DNA of 64,000 nt from contig NZ_CP043498.1 of the NCBI RefSeq assembly GCF_009498215.1, positions 2,108,001 through 2,172,000 on the forward strand, given 5' to 3'. Below, one piece after another: positions 53,009-61,329 of the stretch (position 1 is its first letter; each line of letters begins with the position of its first letter). Source of the DNA: Rhizobium grahamii (GTDB lineage Bacteria; Pseudomonadota; Alphaproteobacteria; Rhizobiales; Rhizobiaceae). A program made the translations under genes and the position numbers. The notes beneath the pieces are model-generated. The model did not search any database. It worked only from the letters and a program-made list of their open reading frames with translations, and was not told the DNA's origin.

Positions 53009-53728
53009 ATGTCTTACATAGCGACTTCGGAAAGACAGTTGCTTCTTACTGCGGAGATTTCCGCGGTCAAAAGCAAACCGGCGTTTGGCGAAACGCTCTG
53101 TCGGATTGCCTCGGCGTTCGGGTTCAAGCACATCACCCTGATGGACGCGCCCTCGCCGGATAACCTCCTGCTGAAACCCCTGTTGATCGAAACGTCGCTT
53201 CCGACGGCCTACATAAATCAGTTCGATCGCGCCCGCTTCATGCAACTTCCGCTCTTCTCTTCGGGCGTTTCTGACTCGGTCCTGCCCCGGGTCTGGAACC
53301 TCTCGGATGCCAATTGTGTGTTTCCGCCGGAACTGCAGACGTTGAAATACGCCTTCGACATGCAGGTTGGCATCGCCATTCCATGCCGTTCGCTCGATGG
53401 AAACAGGCTTCTCTTCTGGATGGCGGGCAATCGCGCGCCGCTCGGCCAGATGGAAGTCAACGAGTTGATGATGATCATGCTGCATGCGATCGAGGCATAT
53501 AATCAGGTCAGCTCAACGAAAGGCGGCGACTATCCGGCGCTCTCGGCGCGTGAGCGCGAAGTGGTGCGCTGGACCGCACAGGGCAAGACCTCGATCGAGA
53601 TCGGCCAGATCCTGTCCCTGTCCGATCATACCGTGAATGCCTACATGACGAGCGCGATCAAAAAGCTCGATTGCGTCAACCGCACCCAGCTGGTTGCCAA
53701 GGCGATCCGCCTCAAGCTCATCACCTGA
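53009..53728 (+). CDS. LuxR-type transcriptional regulator (orphan)
   Basis: 239 residues from MSYIATSERQ, preceded by CAGGGAA; an ATG eight codons upstream is possible. The C-terminal 65 residues are a clear GerE/LuxR helix-turn-helix: PALSAREREVVRWTAQGKTS then IEIGQILSLSDHTVNAYMTS and AIKKLDCVNRTQLVAKAI. The N-terminal 160 residues are like an autoinducer-binding domain, but the usual W-x(3)-Y and D-P residues of AHL-binding LuxR proteins are not evident. No luxI gene is near. It may respond to a different ligand or act without one, and may bind the upstream palindrome. Confidence 0.85.
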   Translation: MSYIATSERQLLLTAEISAVKSKPAFGETLCRIASAFGFKHITLMDAPSPDNLLLKPLLIETSLPTAYINQFDRARFMQLPLFSSGVSDSVLPRVWNLSDANCVFPPELQTLKYAFDMQVGIAIPCRSLDGNRLLFWMAGNRAPLGQMEVNELMMIMLHAIEAYNQVSSTKGGDYPALSAREREVVRWTAQGKTSIEIGQILSLSDHTVNAYMTSAIKKLDCVNRTQLVAKAIRLKLIT

Positions 53729-53733
53729 TCCGA

Positions 53734-54864
53734 TCAGCGGTCGAGTACCGACCGCATCTCGACCAGGTTAGAACGCACCCTCAAAATATAGAATCCCATG
53801 GTCGCAAGATGGCTCGGCATGATCCAGCCGTCCTCGCGACCGTTCGAAATAATCGCCGGCTGAATCCGCAGCGCCGCCTGAAACTGCTTCGTCGTGGCTG
53901 AAAAAATCGCACCGAGGTTGCGTTCGGCCACCACTCTGGAGAAGTCGGACTGCGCCGCTGTGAGGATCGCATAATAGGCGTAGAGCTGACCGTAGGCGAA
54001 CCAGAAGCGATCGTCGGCGCGCGTGTCGAACCATCCGCGCGAATGATTGGCGGACCGCTCGGCAAGCACATCGGACGTGCTGCCGAGATCGTTGGCAATC
54101 CGGTCGATGAACTGGATCAGGTTGTCGGCGCGACCGTCGAAGACGGCGTTACAGGTGCCAAGGTCGGCGTTGAACTTGCGCAGGCTTTCGATCGCCGAGC
54201 GGTAATAGCTCGGGGTTGGCGTCTTTGGCCCGAAGGGGTTCAAACCGAAATACCAGCTGTATTCGTCGAACTGGAGATTGCCGCGTGCATTCTGCAGGTC
54301 GTTATTGATGCCTGATGTCCCGCGCACGCGTCCGAGCGTGTCGACAAGCTCGACGGATGTACGCCGGATCGCCTGATTGATGCCGCGCTGGAACGACGCC
54401 TTGTTGTCGAGGAAGGGCGTGTGATCCCAGTCGATTCCGAAGAAGCCGAGGCGGTAGAGCAGCATGGAGGAGATCCATGCGTTCTGGTTGACATTGAAGT
54501 CGGTCAGGTCCGCCGCGACATCGACGATGGCCGAGCGTTGGCAGGTCTTCGCCGCCGTCGGAGCAGCCCCGGCAGCTGGCGGTATTTCCTGCCCCGCCGG
54601 AACGGTCCGTTCGGAGAGGCGGTACTGGTCCACGAACGACGGATTGAATCCCGACCACGATTGCGTCTGCCAGAAGAAGTAGCCGTAGAGCCCGGCAAGC
54701 AGCACCACCAGCGCGAGGATCGGCAGCCTTACCATCCATGTCCGCTTCACATACCAGCCGCGCGCGGCCATGAACGGCCAGAAAGCCCATGCCACGAAAA
54801 GCCGCAACCAGCGACCGATCACACGTCCGATCGATCTGAAAAAGCCGGCAATCCGATCAAGCAT
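53734..54864 (-). CDS. DUF2333-family membrane-anchored protein
   Basis: 376 residues from MLDRIAGFF. One or two N-terminal hydrophobic stretches (RLFVAWAFWPFMAARGW and WMVRLPILALVVLLAGLYGY) then a large periplasmic portion, with NQNAWISSMLLYRLGFFGID, WDHTPFLDNKASFQRGINQA and FWFAYGQLYAYYAILTAAQS, the DUF2333 landmarks. The function is unknown. It converges on the LuxR-type gene, with 5 bases between the stops. Confidence 0.88.
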   Translation of the reverse strand: MLDRIAGFFRSIGRVIGRWLRLFVAWAFWPFMAARGWYVKRTWMVRLPILALVVLLAGLYGYFFWQTQSWSGFNPSFVDQYRLSERTVPAGQEIPPAAGAAPTAAKTCQRSAIVDVAADLTDFNVNQNAWISSMLLYRLGFFGIDWDHTPFLDNKASFQRGINQAIRRTSVELVDTLGRVRGTSGINNDLQNARGNLQFDEYSWYFGLNPFGPKTPTPSYYRSAIESLRKFNADLGTCNAVFDGRADNLIQFIDRIANDLGSTSDVLAERSANHSRGWFDTRADDRFWFAYGQLYAYYAILTAAQSDFSRVVAERNLGAIFSATTKQFQAALRIQPAIISNGREDGWIMPSHLATMGFYILRVRSNLVEMRSVLDR

Positions 54865-54962
54865 CGTCCACTCCTATGCGGCGAGAGGTTTCGAGCATTG
54901 AAATATGTCGTTGCCTGGCAAATCACAATATCATGCTGATATTCTTGTTTCTTCGGCGCGGC

Positions 54963-56036
54963 TTACGAGCGAAGGAAACGAAACCGCAGGCGCGACGAAA
55001 TCCCGGTCGTGTCGATGAGCGGCGCATGCGCCTCGCCCTTGTGTTCCTGGCCGAATGCGGGAAAGCGCTCGTCGAATGCGGCATCGGCAGCCCGCTTGCG
55101 ATGCTCCAGTTCGTGAGGCAGGAGCATGCTCCGCTCGAACAGCGAGATTTCTTCGGCGATGTTGGGGAACAGTTCCGCGGAAATCTGCACCTTGGAGCCG
55201 GGAATGTCGGTGTCCACCTGCGCCTGGTAGATGAGCAGGCGTTCCTCGGTGTCGATGGTCAGTTTCCGGATCAGGGCGTTGCAGCGCCCGATCTGAATGT
55301 TCAGTTCGTCGACGAAAAGCTGGAAGATGTTGATGAAACGCTCGCGTCTTTCGCTATCGTCGCGCATTTCGTGCTCGCGTGAAGAGATACGCTCCGCTTC
55401 GTCCTTCAGGGCTCTGCGCTCCTGCTCCATCCGGTCCCACTCAGCCTTGCTGCCGTAGAGACCGATCCGGCCCTGCGTCGTCAGCGCCTTGGCATTCAGC
55501 TCCTTGATGCGGATGCGGGCAATGTCGATCTCGTCGACAAGCCGGCGCCGGCGCTCGACAATGTCGACGAGGTTGCGCTCGGCGGCCTTGTGATAGGCCT
55601 GTGCGCTTCCACGATAAGTATGGATCAGCCCGGCAATCGCATTCGATTTGACCAGCAGGTCCTGCAGACGTTGAACGACCGGCGCCGCGCGGACCCGCGC
55701 GCCATGCCGGCGCCACATCCGCTGGCGCGAGAAACGCCCGATGAACCGCTCGGAGGCCGTCAGCCCGCGGAAACTGTCGAGATCGGCGGATACCTTGACC
55801 GTCAGCGCATCGAGGCTCGACACGAGTTCCGCCAGAAGATCGGTCAATCCCCTGCCGTCGGATATGAAGGCGTGAAAGCGGGTGTTCTCCGCAAGAAAGC
55901 GCTCGTCGTCGCTCGCCGCCGGATCGCGGGCGAACTCGCCGACGAATTCGTTGCACAGCGCTGCCGTTCCCGGCAGTTCAGCGGCCAGCACCTGAGCGGC
56001 TTCAAATAAGCTGTCGAACGAGAAAGGCTTGCGCAC
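54963..56036 (-). CDS. Hypothetical coiled-coil protein
   Basis: 357 residues from MRKPFSFDSLFEAAQ. No signal peptide or membrane segment. Strong heptad character in the middle: ERRRRLVDEIDIARIRIKEL then AEWDRMEQERRALKDEAERI. The rest is helical and charged. It lies about 100 bases upstream of the DUF2333 gene on the same strand. I do not recognise the family; it could be a cytoplasmic scaffold or a membrane-associated stress protein, but this is a guess. Confidence 0.65.
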   Translation of the reverse strand: MRKPFSFDSLFEAAQVLAAELPGTAALCNEFVGEFARDPAASDDERFLAENTRFHAFISDGRGLTDLLAELVSSLDALTVKVSADLDSFRGLTASERFIGRFSRQRMWRRHGARVRAAPVVQRLQDLLVKSNAIAGLIHTYRGSAQAYHKAAERNLVDIVERRRRLVDEIDIARIRIKELNAKALTTQGRIGLYGSKAEWDRMEQERRALKDEAERISSREHEMRDDSERRERFINIFQLFVDELNIQIGRCNALIRKLTIDTEERLLIYQAQVDTDIPGSKVQISAELFPNIAEEISLFERSMLLPHELEHRKRAADAAFDERFPAFGQEHKGEAHAPLIDTTGISSRLRFRFLRS

Positions 56037-56101
56037 AGGACGCCCCCAGGAATCGAATGGCCGAAATTAGCCTTTCGCTCGGCCAAAGAAAACAGCCGGC
56101 G

Positions 56102-56704
56102 TCAAACCGCCTCGGCAATCCACTCGCCGTTGATCGCATCGTCCCAGTGACGCCGGCAGAGCGAAACGTATTTCTCGTTGCCACCCACCTCGATCTGCGC
56201 ACCTTCCCGGACCACCTGTCCGCTCCCATCGAGACGCACGACCATGGTCGCCTTGCGGCCGCAATGGCAGATCGTCCGCACCTCGCGCATCTCGTCGGAG
56301 ATCGCCATGAGCTCCTGCGAGGCCGGGAAAAGCTGCCCACGGAAATCGGTGCGAAGGCCATAAACCATGACAGGGATGTTCATGCGGTCGACGATCCGGG
56401 CAAGCTGCCAGATGTGCTCGCGCGTCATGAAATGCGCCTCGTCGACGAAAATGCACGCAATCGGGCCCTCTCCGCCGTTCATATCCTCGATCAGCGAGAA
56501 AAGATCGGTGTCCGGTTCGAAGGCGATCGCCTCGGCCTGCAGACCGATCCGCGACCCGATGATCCCGCGTCCAACCCGCTCGTCGAAGGCTGCGATGAGC
56601 ATGACGACGCGCATGCCGCGCTCTTCGTAATTGTAGGCCGCCTGCAGCAACATGGTCGACTTGCCGGCGTTCATGGTCGAGTAGTTGAAATAGAGTTTAG
56701 CCAT
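56102..56704 (-). CDS. tdk: Thymidine kinase
   Basis: 200 residues from MAKLYFNYSTMNAGKST. The enzyme phosphorylates thymidine for dTMP salvage. The P-loop is TMNAGKSTMLLQAA, Walker B is IACIFVDEAHFM, the lasso-like zinc loop has TICHCGRKATMV, and YVSLCRRHW supplies the other metal ligands. The start at 56704 gives a normal length; a longer frame upstream has no homology. Confidence 0.96.
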   Translation of the reverse strand: MAKLYFNYSTMNAGKSTMLLQAAYNYEERGMRVVMLIAAFDERVGRGIIGSRIGLQAEAIAFEPDTDLFSLIEDMNGGEGPIACIFVDEAHFMTREHIWQLARIVDRMNIPVMVYGLRTDFRGQLFPASQELMAISDEMREVRTICHCGRKATMVVRLDGSGQVVREGAQIEVGGNEKYVSLCRRHWDDAINGEWIAEAV

Positions 56705-56941
56705 CACTGTCTCCGTCCCATGCTTCTTGGAAGTTCGAAACGGCGATGAAAAGTGAGGAGTTTCGATTAGCCACAGGAAATTCACCCGTGTGTATTCTCG
56801 AAAGCCCGGCAATTCACGGCATTCGAGGAAAAAGCGACGCGTCGCAATCGGATACTGCAATGCGGCGCAAATGCGCTGTGGTCGCTTGTAAAACTCGGCT
56901 ATTGGTGATTGGCTTGGGAACGTAAGACTGGGAGTCTATAA
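56705..56941. other. Divergent gap between tdk and choX
   Basis: 237 bases holding both promoters. A 12-base palindrome, gcgacgcgtcgc (56834-56845), is the only structured element I see. No clear BetI-type site was identified. Confidence 0.4.
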
Positions 56942-57898
56942 ATGAAAACGACAAGCGCATTCAAACTGATTACCGCCACAGCAGTTGCCGCTCTCTCCGT
57001 CGCAACCGCCGCTTTTTCCGCAGATCCCGACAGCTGCTCCACCGTCCACTTTTCGGATGTAGGCTGGACGGACATCACCTCCACGACGGCGACTGCCGCC
57101 GTGGTCCTCAAGGGGCTTGGCTACACCCCTGATATCAAGGTTCTCTCCGTTCCGGTGACCTACCAGTCGCTGAAGAACAAGGACATGGATGTCTTCCTCG
57201 GCAACTGGATGCCGACGCAGGAAAAGGACGTTCGTCCCTTCCTCGACGACAAGTCGGTCGAGTCCTTCGGTCCCAACCTCGTTGGCGCCAAGTACACGCT
57301 GGCAACCAATGCCAAGGGCGCCGAACTCGGCATCAAGGACTTCAAGGACATCGCTGCCCACAAGGATGACCTCGACGGCAAGATCTACGGCATCGAGCCC
57401 GGCAACGACGGCAACCGCCTCGTCATGGACATGATCGACAAGAACACCTTCGGCCTCAAGGGCATGGAGGTCGTCGAGTCTTCCGAACAGGGCATGCTTG
57501 CGCAGGTCGCTCGCTCCGAAAAGGAAGGCAAGGCCGTGGTCTTCCTCGGTTGGGAGCCCCATCCGATGAACGAGAACTTCAAGCTGACCTACCTCACCGG
57601 TGGTGACGACGTCTTCGGCCCCGACTTCGGCGGCGCCAAGGTCTTCACCAACGTTCGGGCCGGCTATCTCAACGACTGCCCGAATGTGGGCGCGCTCCTC
57701 AAGAACATGGTTTTCTCTCTCGAGATGGAAAACCAGATCATGGGCAAGATCCTGAACGACGGCGAAGAGCCGGAAAAGGCTGCGACGGAATGGCTGAAAG
57801 CCAACCCGACCGCGCTTGATCCGTGGCTTGCAGGCGTCAAGACTCGTGACGGCAGCGGCGAAGGCCTGCCCGCCGTCAAGAAAAGTCTCGGGCTCTGA
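56942..57898 (+). CDS. choX: Choline ABC transporter, substrate-binding protein
   Basis: 318 residues. Signal peptide at the N-terminus, cut near AFSA, then DPDSCSTVHFSDVGWTDITS, in the OpuAC/ChoX family. The choline-binding aromatic box is suggested by DVGWTD, FLGNWMPTQ, GIEPGNDG and FLGWEPHPMNENF. It delivers choline (precursor of glycine betaine) to ChoW. It is the first gene of choXWV; the ribosome site is GGGAG. Confidence 0.94.
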   Translation: MKTTSAFKLITATAVAALSVATAAFSADPDSCSTVHFSDVGWTDITSTTATAAVVLKGLGYTPDIKVLSVPVTYQSLKNKDMDVFLGNWMPTQEKDVRPFLDDKSVESFGPNLVGAKYTLATNAKGAELGIKDFKDIAAHKDDLDGKIYGIEPGNDGNRLVMDMIDKNTFGLKGMEVVESSEQGMLAQVARSEKEGKAVVFLGWEPHPMNENFKLTYLTGGDDVFGPDFGGAKVFTNVRAGYLNDCPNVGALLKNMVFSLEMENQIMGKILNDGEEPEKAATEWLKANPTALDPWLAGVKTRDGSGEGLPAVKKSLGL

Positions 57899-57980
57899 TT
57901 GACGACAGGCGGGGTGGTTCAGGCCGCCCCGCTCGTCCTGTCACCGCACTGATTGTTGTTCTTTCTGGATAGGCGAGCCC

Positions 57981-58826
57981 TTGAACTGGATCACTGACGC
58001 TAAAATTCCGATTGGCCCGTGGGCGAAAGCTTTCGTGGACTGGTTGACCTCCAATGCCGACTGGTTCTTCAACGAGCTCGCATTCGTGCTCTCGCACGTC
58101 ATCGACGGTTTGTTGTTCGTCCTGCAGAAGCCGCACCCGCTGATCGTGATCCTGGCCATCGGCGGGATCGCCTACTGGCTGCGCCGGTCGCTCGTCGTCG
58201 CGGTCTTCTCCTGTCTTGGCTTGCTGCTGATCATGAACCAGGGATACTGGAAGGAGACGACCGAAACGCTGGCACTCGTGCTTGCCTCGACGTTCGTCAG
58301 CATGATCGTCGGCATTCCGCTCGGCATCGCCGCGGCGCGGCGTGCCTGGGTTTACTCGCTGCTGCGTCCGATCCTGGACCTGATGCAGACCATCCCGACA
58401 TTCGTTTATCTCATTCCCGCGCTTATTCTTTTCGGCCTCGGCATGGTGCCGGGCCTGATCGCAACGGTCATCTTCGCCATCCCCGCCCCCATCCGCCTGA
58501 CGCGGCTCGGCATCATCTCGACACCGCCTTCGTTGGTCGAAGCCGCCGAATCCTTCGGCGCGACGCCGATACAGGTGCTGCGGAAGGTCGAACTCCCTTA
58601 CGCCACGCCGCAGATCATGGCCGGTGTGACCCAGACCATCATGCTGTCGCTGTCGATGGTGGTCATAGCGGCCCTGGTCGGCGCCGACGGCCTCGGCGTA
58701 CCGGTCGTCCGGGCACTCAACACCGTCAACGTCGCCAAGGGCTTCGAGGCAGGTCTCTGCATCGTCATCCTCGCAATCATCCTCGACAGAATGTTCCGCA
58801 CCGCGGGTGAAGGAGACGGCGCATGA
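57981..58826 (+). CDS. choW: Choline ABC transporter, permease
   Basis: 281 residues from TTG 57981, behind AGGCGAG. Six to seven hydrophobic helices, for example PLIVILAIGGIAYWLRRSLV and TEDI-like regions absent. The binding-protein-dependent loop is EAAESFGATPIQVLRKVELP (E-A-A-x(3)-G), and VLASTFVSMIVGIPLGIAAA precedes it. It forms the membrane path for choline. The stop overlaps the choV start by 4 bases. Confidence 0.93.
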   Translation: MNWITDAKIPIGPWAKAFVDWLTSNADWFFNELAFVLSHVIDGLLFVLQKPHPLIVILAIGGIAYWLRRSLVVAVFSCLGLLLIMNQGYWKETTETLALVLASTFVSMIVGIPLGIAAARRAWVYSLLRPILDLMQTIPTFVYLIPALILFGLGMVPGLIATVIFAIPAPIRLTRLGIISTPPSLVEAAESFGATPIQVLRKVELPYATPQIMAGVTQTIMLSLSMVVIAALVGADGLGVPVVRALNTVNVAKGFEAGLCIVILAIILDRMFRTAGEGDGA

Positions 58827-59872
58827 CGGCTGTTCGTTTCGACAATGTCAGCATCGTTTTCGGCGACAAGCCGGAAGGCGCGCTGGCGCTGGCAGATCAG
58901 GGCAAGACACGTGACGAGATCGGCGCCGCGACCGGCCTCGTTCTCGGTGTCGCCGATGCCTCCCTCTCGATCGACGAGGGCGAGATCCTGGTCCTGATGG
59001 GCCTGTCCGGCTCGGGTAAATCGACGCTGCTGCGCGCCGTCAACGGGCTAGCCCCCGTCGTTCGCGGCGAGGTCACCGTCTCGACAGCAAGCGGCCCGTG
59101 CAACCCGTACAAGACCACCGCCAAGGGCCTGCGCGACCTGCGCATGCACACCGTCTCCATGGTCTTCCAGCAGTTCGCGCTGCTGCCGTGGCGAACCGTT
59201 GCCGACAATGTCGGCTTCGGCCTGGAGCTGGCCGGCATGGGCGAAGCGGAGCGCAAGAAGCGCGTCGCCGAACAGCTGGAACTGGTGAACCTGACGAAGT
59301 GGGCCGACCGCAAGGTCAACGAGCTCTCGGGCGGCATGCAGCAGCGTGTCGGTCTGGCGCGTGCATTCGCCACCGGCGCGCCGATCCTCCTGATGGACGA
59401 GCCGTTCTCGGCCCTCGACCCGCTGATCCGCACGCGCCTGCAGGACGAGTTGCTGGAGTTCCAGCGGCGGCTGAAGAAGACGATCCTTTTCGTCAGCCAC
59501 GACCTGGACGAGGCCTTCCGCATCGGCAACCGCATCGCCATAATGGAGGGTGGGCGCATCATCCAGTGCGGCACGCCGCAGGAGATCGTCAAGAACCCGG
59601 CCGATCAGTACGTGGCTGACTTCGTGCAGCACATGAACCCGATCAGCATGCTGACGGCACAGGACGTGATGCAGCCCGGCCTCGGCGAAGCCGCCGGCGC
59701 CAGCGTCAGCGGTACCGCTCGCGCGGAAACGCCGCTCATCGACATCCTCGATGCATTGTCGCGCAATCCCGGCAGCATCGGCGTCGTCGAAAACGGCGCG
59801 ATCATCGGCACGATCTCCTCCCAGGATATCGTCAACGGTCTGACGCAGCACCGCCGCAAAGAACAGGCTTGA
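58823..59872 (+). CDS. choV: Choline ABC transporter, ATP-binding protein
   Basis: 349 residues, ATGA overlap with choW. Walker A GLSGSGKSTLLRAVNGL, Q-loop VFQQFALLPWRTVADNVGFG, signature LSGGMQQRVGLARAFATG, Walker B ILLMDEPFSALDPLI, switch His in LFVSHDLDEAF. The last 80 residues (beyond HMNPISMLTAQDVM) look like one CBS-type regulatory segment (PLIDILDALSRNPGSIGVVE). It powers choline import. Confidence 0.95.
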   Translation: MTAVRFDNVSIVFGDKPEGALALADQGKTRDEIGAATGLVLGVADASLSIDEGEILVLMGLSGSGKSTLLRAVNGLAPVVRGEVTVSTASGPCNPYKTTAKGLRDLRMHTVSMVFQQFALLPWRTVADNVGFGLELAGMGEAERKKRVAEQLELVNLTKWADRKVNELSGGMQQRVGLARAFATGAPILLMDEPFSALDPLIRTRLQDELLEFQRRLKKTILFVSHDLDEAFRIGNRIAIMEGGRIIQCGTPQEIVKNPADQYVADFVQHMNPISMLTAQDVMQPGLGEAAGASVSGTARAETPLIDILDALSRNPGSIGVVENGAIIGTISSQDIVNGLTQHRRKEQA

Positions 59873-59904
59873 TCCTTCCGTCCGCTTCCGCCAGAAAAGT
59901 GGAC

Positions 59905-60660
59905 ATGAAAGATCAAGCTTCCGTTTTGAGAGACACCGACGACGACGCGCGCAAACTTGCGCGCGTTCTGCTTCGTTCCGCTCGTTATGCAGCCATTGCC
60001 GTTCTCGACCCCGACACCGGCTTCCCCTTCTCCAGCCGCGTTCTGCTCGGCACCGATATGGACGGCGTGCCCGTCATCCTGGTTTCGGGCCTTTCGACGC
60101 ACACCCGCGCCTTGCAGGTCGACAAGCGTGCTTCTCTGTTGACGGGCGAACCCGGCAAGGGCGATCCGCTCGCTTATGCGCGATTGAGCACGCAATGCAT
60201 CGCCGAGCCGGTCGAGCGCGACAGTGCCACACACGATCGCATCCGCACGCGCTTTCTCAACAGGCATCCGAAGGCAAAGCTCTACGTCGATTTTCCCGAC
60301 TTCCGCTTTTTCCGTCTCGTGCCGCAAACCGCCAGCCTCAATGGCGGGTTCGGCCGCGCCTACATCCTGCCGGCTGACGATCTGACGATTCGTTCTCCCG
60401 CGAATGAGGCTCTCGCCGAGCGGGCAGCCGCCATAGTGCAAGAATTAATAGCCGCCGACCCCGAGTTACCAACACGCACTGCGCGCGCGCTTAAAAAACA
60501 CAACGGTACCGACTGGTACATATGTGGAATCGACTGTGCAGGTTTTGACGTTATTTCGGGAGATTCCCTGCTGCGTCAGGAGTTTGGCGATATCGCACTG
60601 ACCGTCGAAGCAGTTTATTCACATATATCTAACATAAAATACTCAATACCTGAAATTTAG
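59905..60660 (+). CDS. HugZ-like heme-utilisation / pyridoxamine-oxidase-fold protein
   Basis: 251 residues from MKDQASVLRD, 32 bases after choV; a TTG at 59869 is an alternative start. The N-terminal split barrel begins KLARVLLRSARYAAIAVLDP and TGFPFSSRVLLGTDMDGVPV. The C-terminal part is DUF2470 (GIDCAGFDVISGDSLLRQEF, then LTVEAVYSHI). HugZ-type proteins break down heme in some bacteria; others in the fold bind flavin. The link with the heme receptor at 47-49 kb is suggestive only. Confidence 0.85.
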   Translation: MKDQASVLRDTDDDARKLARVLLRSARYAAIAVLDPDTGFPFSSRVLLGTDMDGVPVILVSGLSTHTRALQVDKRASLLTGEPGKGDPLAYARLSTQCIAEPVERDSATHDRIRTRFLNRHPKAKLYVDFPDFRFFRLVPQTASLNGGFGRAYILPADDLTIRSPANEALAERAAAIVQELIAADPELPTRTARALKKHNGTDWYICGIDCAGFDVISGDSLLRQEFGDIALTVEAVYSHISNIKYSIPEI

Positions 60661-60671
60661 CTATATACAAT
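60656..60671 (+). promoter_or_regulatory. NolR-box-like site upstream of the ArsR gene
   Basis: TTTAG-CTATATACA-AT fits the NolR consensus (A/T)TTAG-N9-A(T/A). It is 87 bases upstream of the ATG and overlaps the end of the HugZ-like gene. The consensus is loose, so chance is possible. Confidence 0.35.
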
Positions 60672-60758
60672 CTTGAGAGGGTCTTGATAGTTTTCGCCGT
60701 CCCCCAATTTTGGGCCGGCGCATGCGTTTTTGAAATCTGTTTCAAAGGGAAGATCATT

Positions 60759-61076
60759 ATGGACTCAATTGATTTGAGTGAGAACGCCAACGTTGCAGCT
60801 GCATTGCTGTCAGCGATGGCGAACCCGAAGCGACTGCTTATCCTGTGCAATCTCGTCAAAGGCGAAATTCCGGTTGGCGCGCTTGCCACCGAAGTCGGCC
60901 TCAGCCAGTCGGCTCTGTCGCAGCACCTCTCAAAGCTGCGCGCCCAGAAGCTGGTGAAGACCCGCCGCGATGCCCAGACGATCTACTATTCCAGCAGCTC
61001 CGAGCAGGTTATCCGCATTCTCGAAACGCTGACCGAAATCTATGCCGCGCCGCTGCGCGCCAAGTCGGCCGCGTAA
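60759..61076 (+). CDS. NolR-like ArsR-family repressor
   Basis: 105 residues from MDSIDLSENA, behind AAGGGAAG. The winged-helix core has LLSAMANPKRLLILCNLVKG, the recognition helix VGLSQSALSQHLSKLRAQKL and the wing TRRDAQTIYYSSSS. These stretches are nearly identical to my recollection of NolR, the repressor of nodulation genes in Sinorhizobium and Rhizobium. No metal-binding Cys motif is present, consistent with NolR. The tail differs from S. meliloti NolR, so I give no symbol. Confidence 0.85.
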   Translation: MDSIDLSENANVAAALLSAMANPKRLLILCNLVKGEIPVGALATEVGLSQSALSQHLSKLRAQKLVKTRRDAQTIYYSSSSEQVIRILETLTEIYAAPLRAKSAA

Positions 61077-61170
61077 CAATACGCCGGCAGCCAATTGGGT
61101 CTGCCGATAAGCCGCTCCGCCGACGAAATGGAGTGGCACTCTATTTTTCAGCACCTTTGCTATATTTTTT

Positions 61171-61206
61171 CGACCGGCAAATCTGATTTGTCGGTCGCCG
61201 TTTTTG
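61171..61206 (+). terminator. Intrinsic terminator of the NolR-like gene
   Basis: A 12-bp stem with one G-T pair (cgaccggcaaat / atttgtcggtcg), then ccgttttt. It lies 95 bases past the stop. Confidence 0.75.
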
Positions 61207-61329
61207 TGCCCGCAAGGCGCTTTGCAAGTCTGCTTGACGCCCGGACAGTCCCTGATAATTTGACCGGGCAGTAAAAAAACCGCTTCAGCCAATACCGGGA
61301 ACGGCCTCCGAAACGGCCAGGAGAACAGC

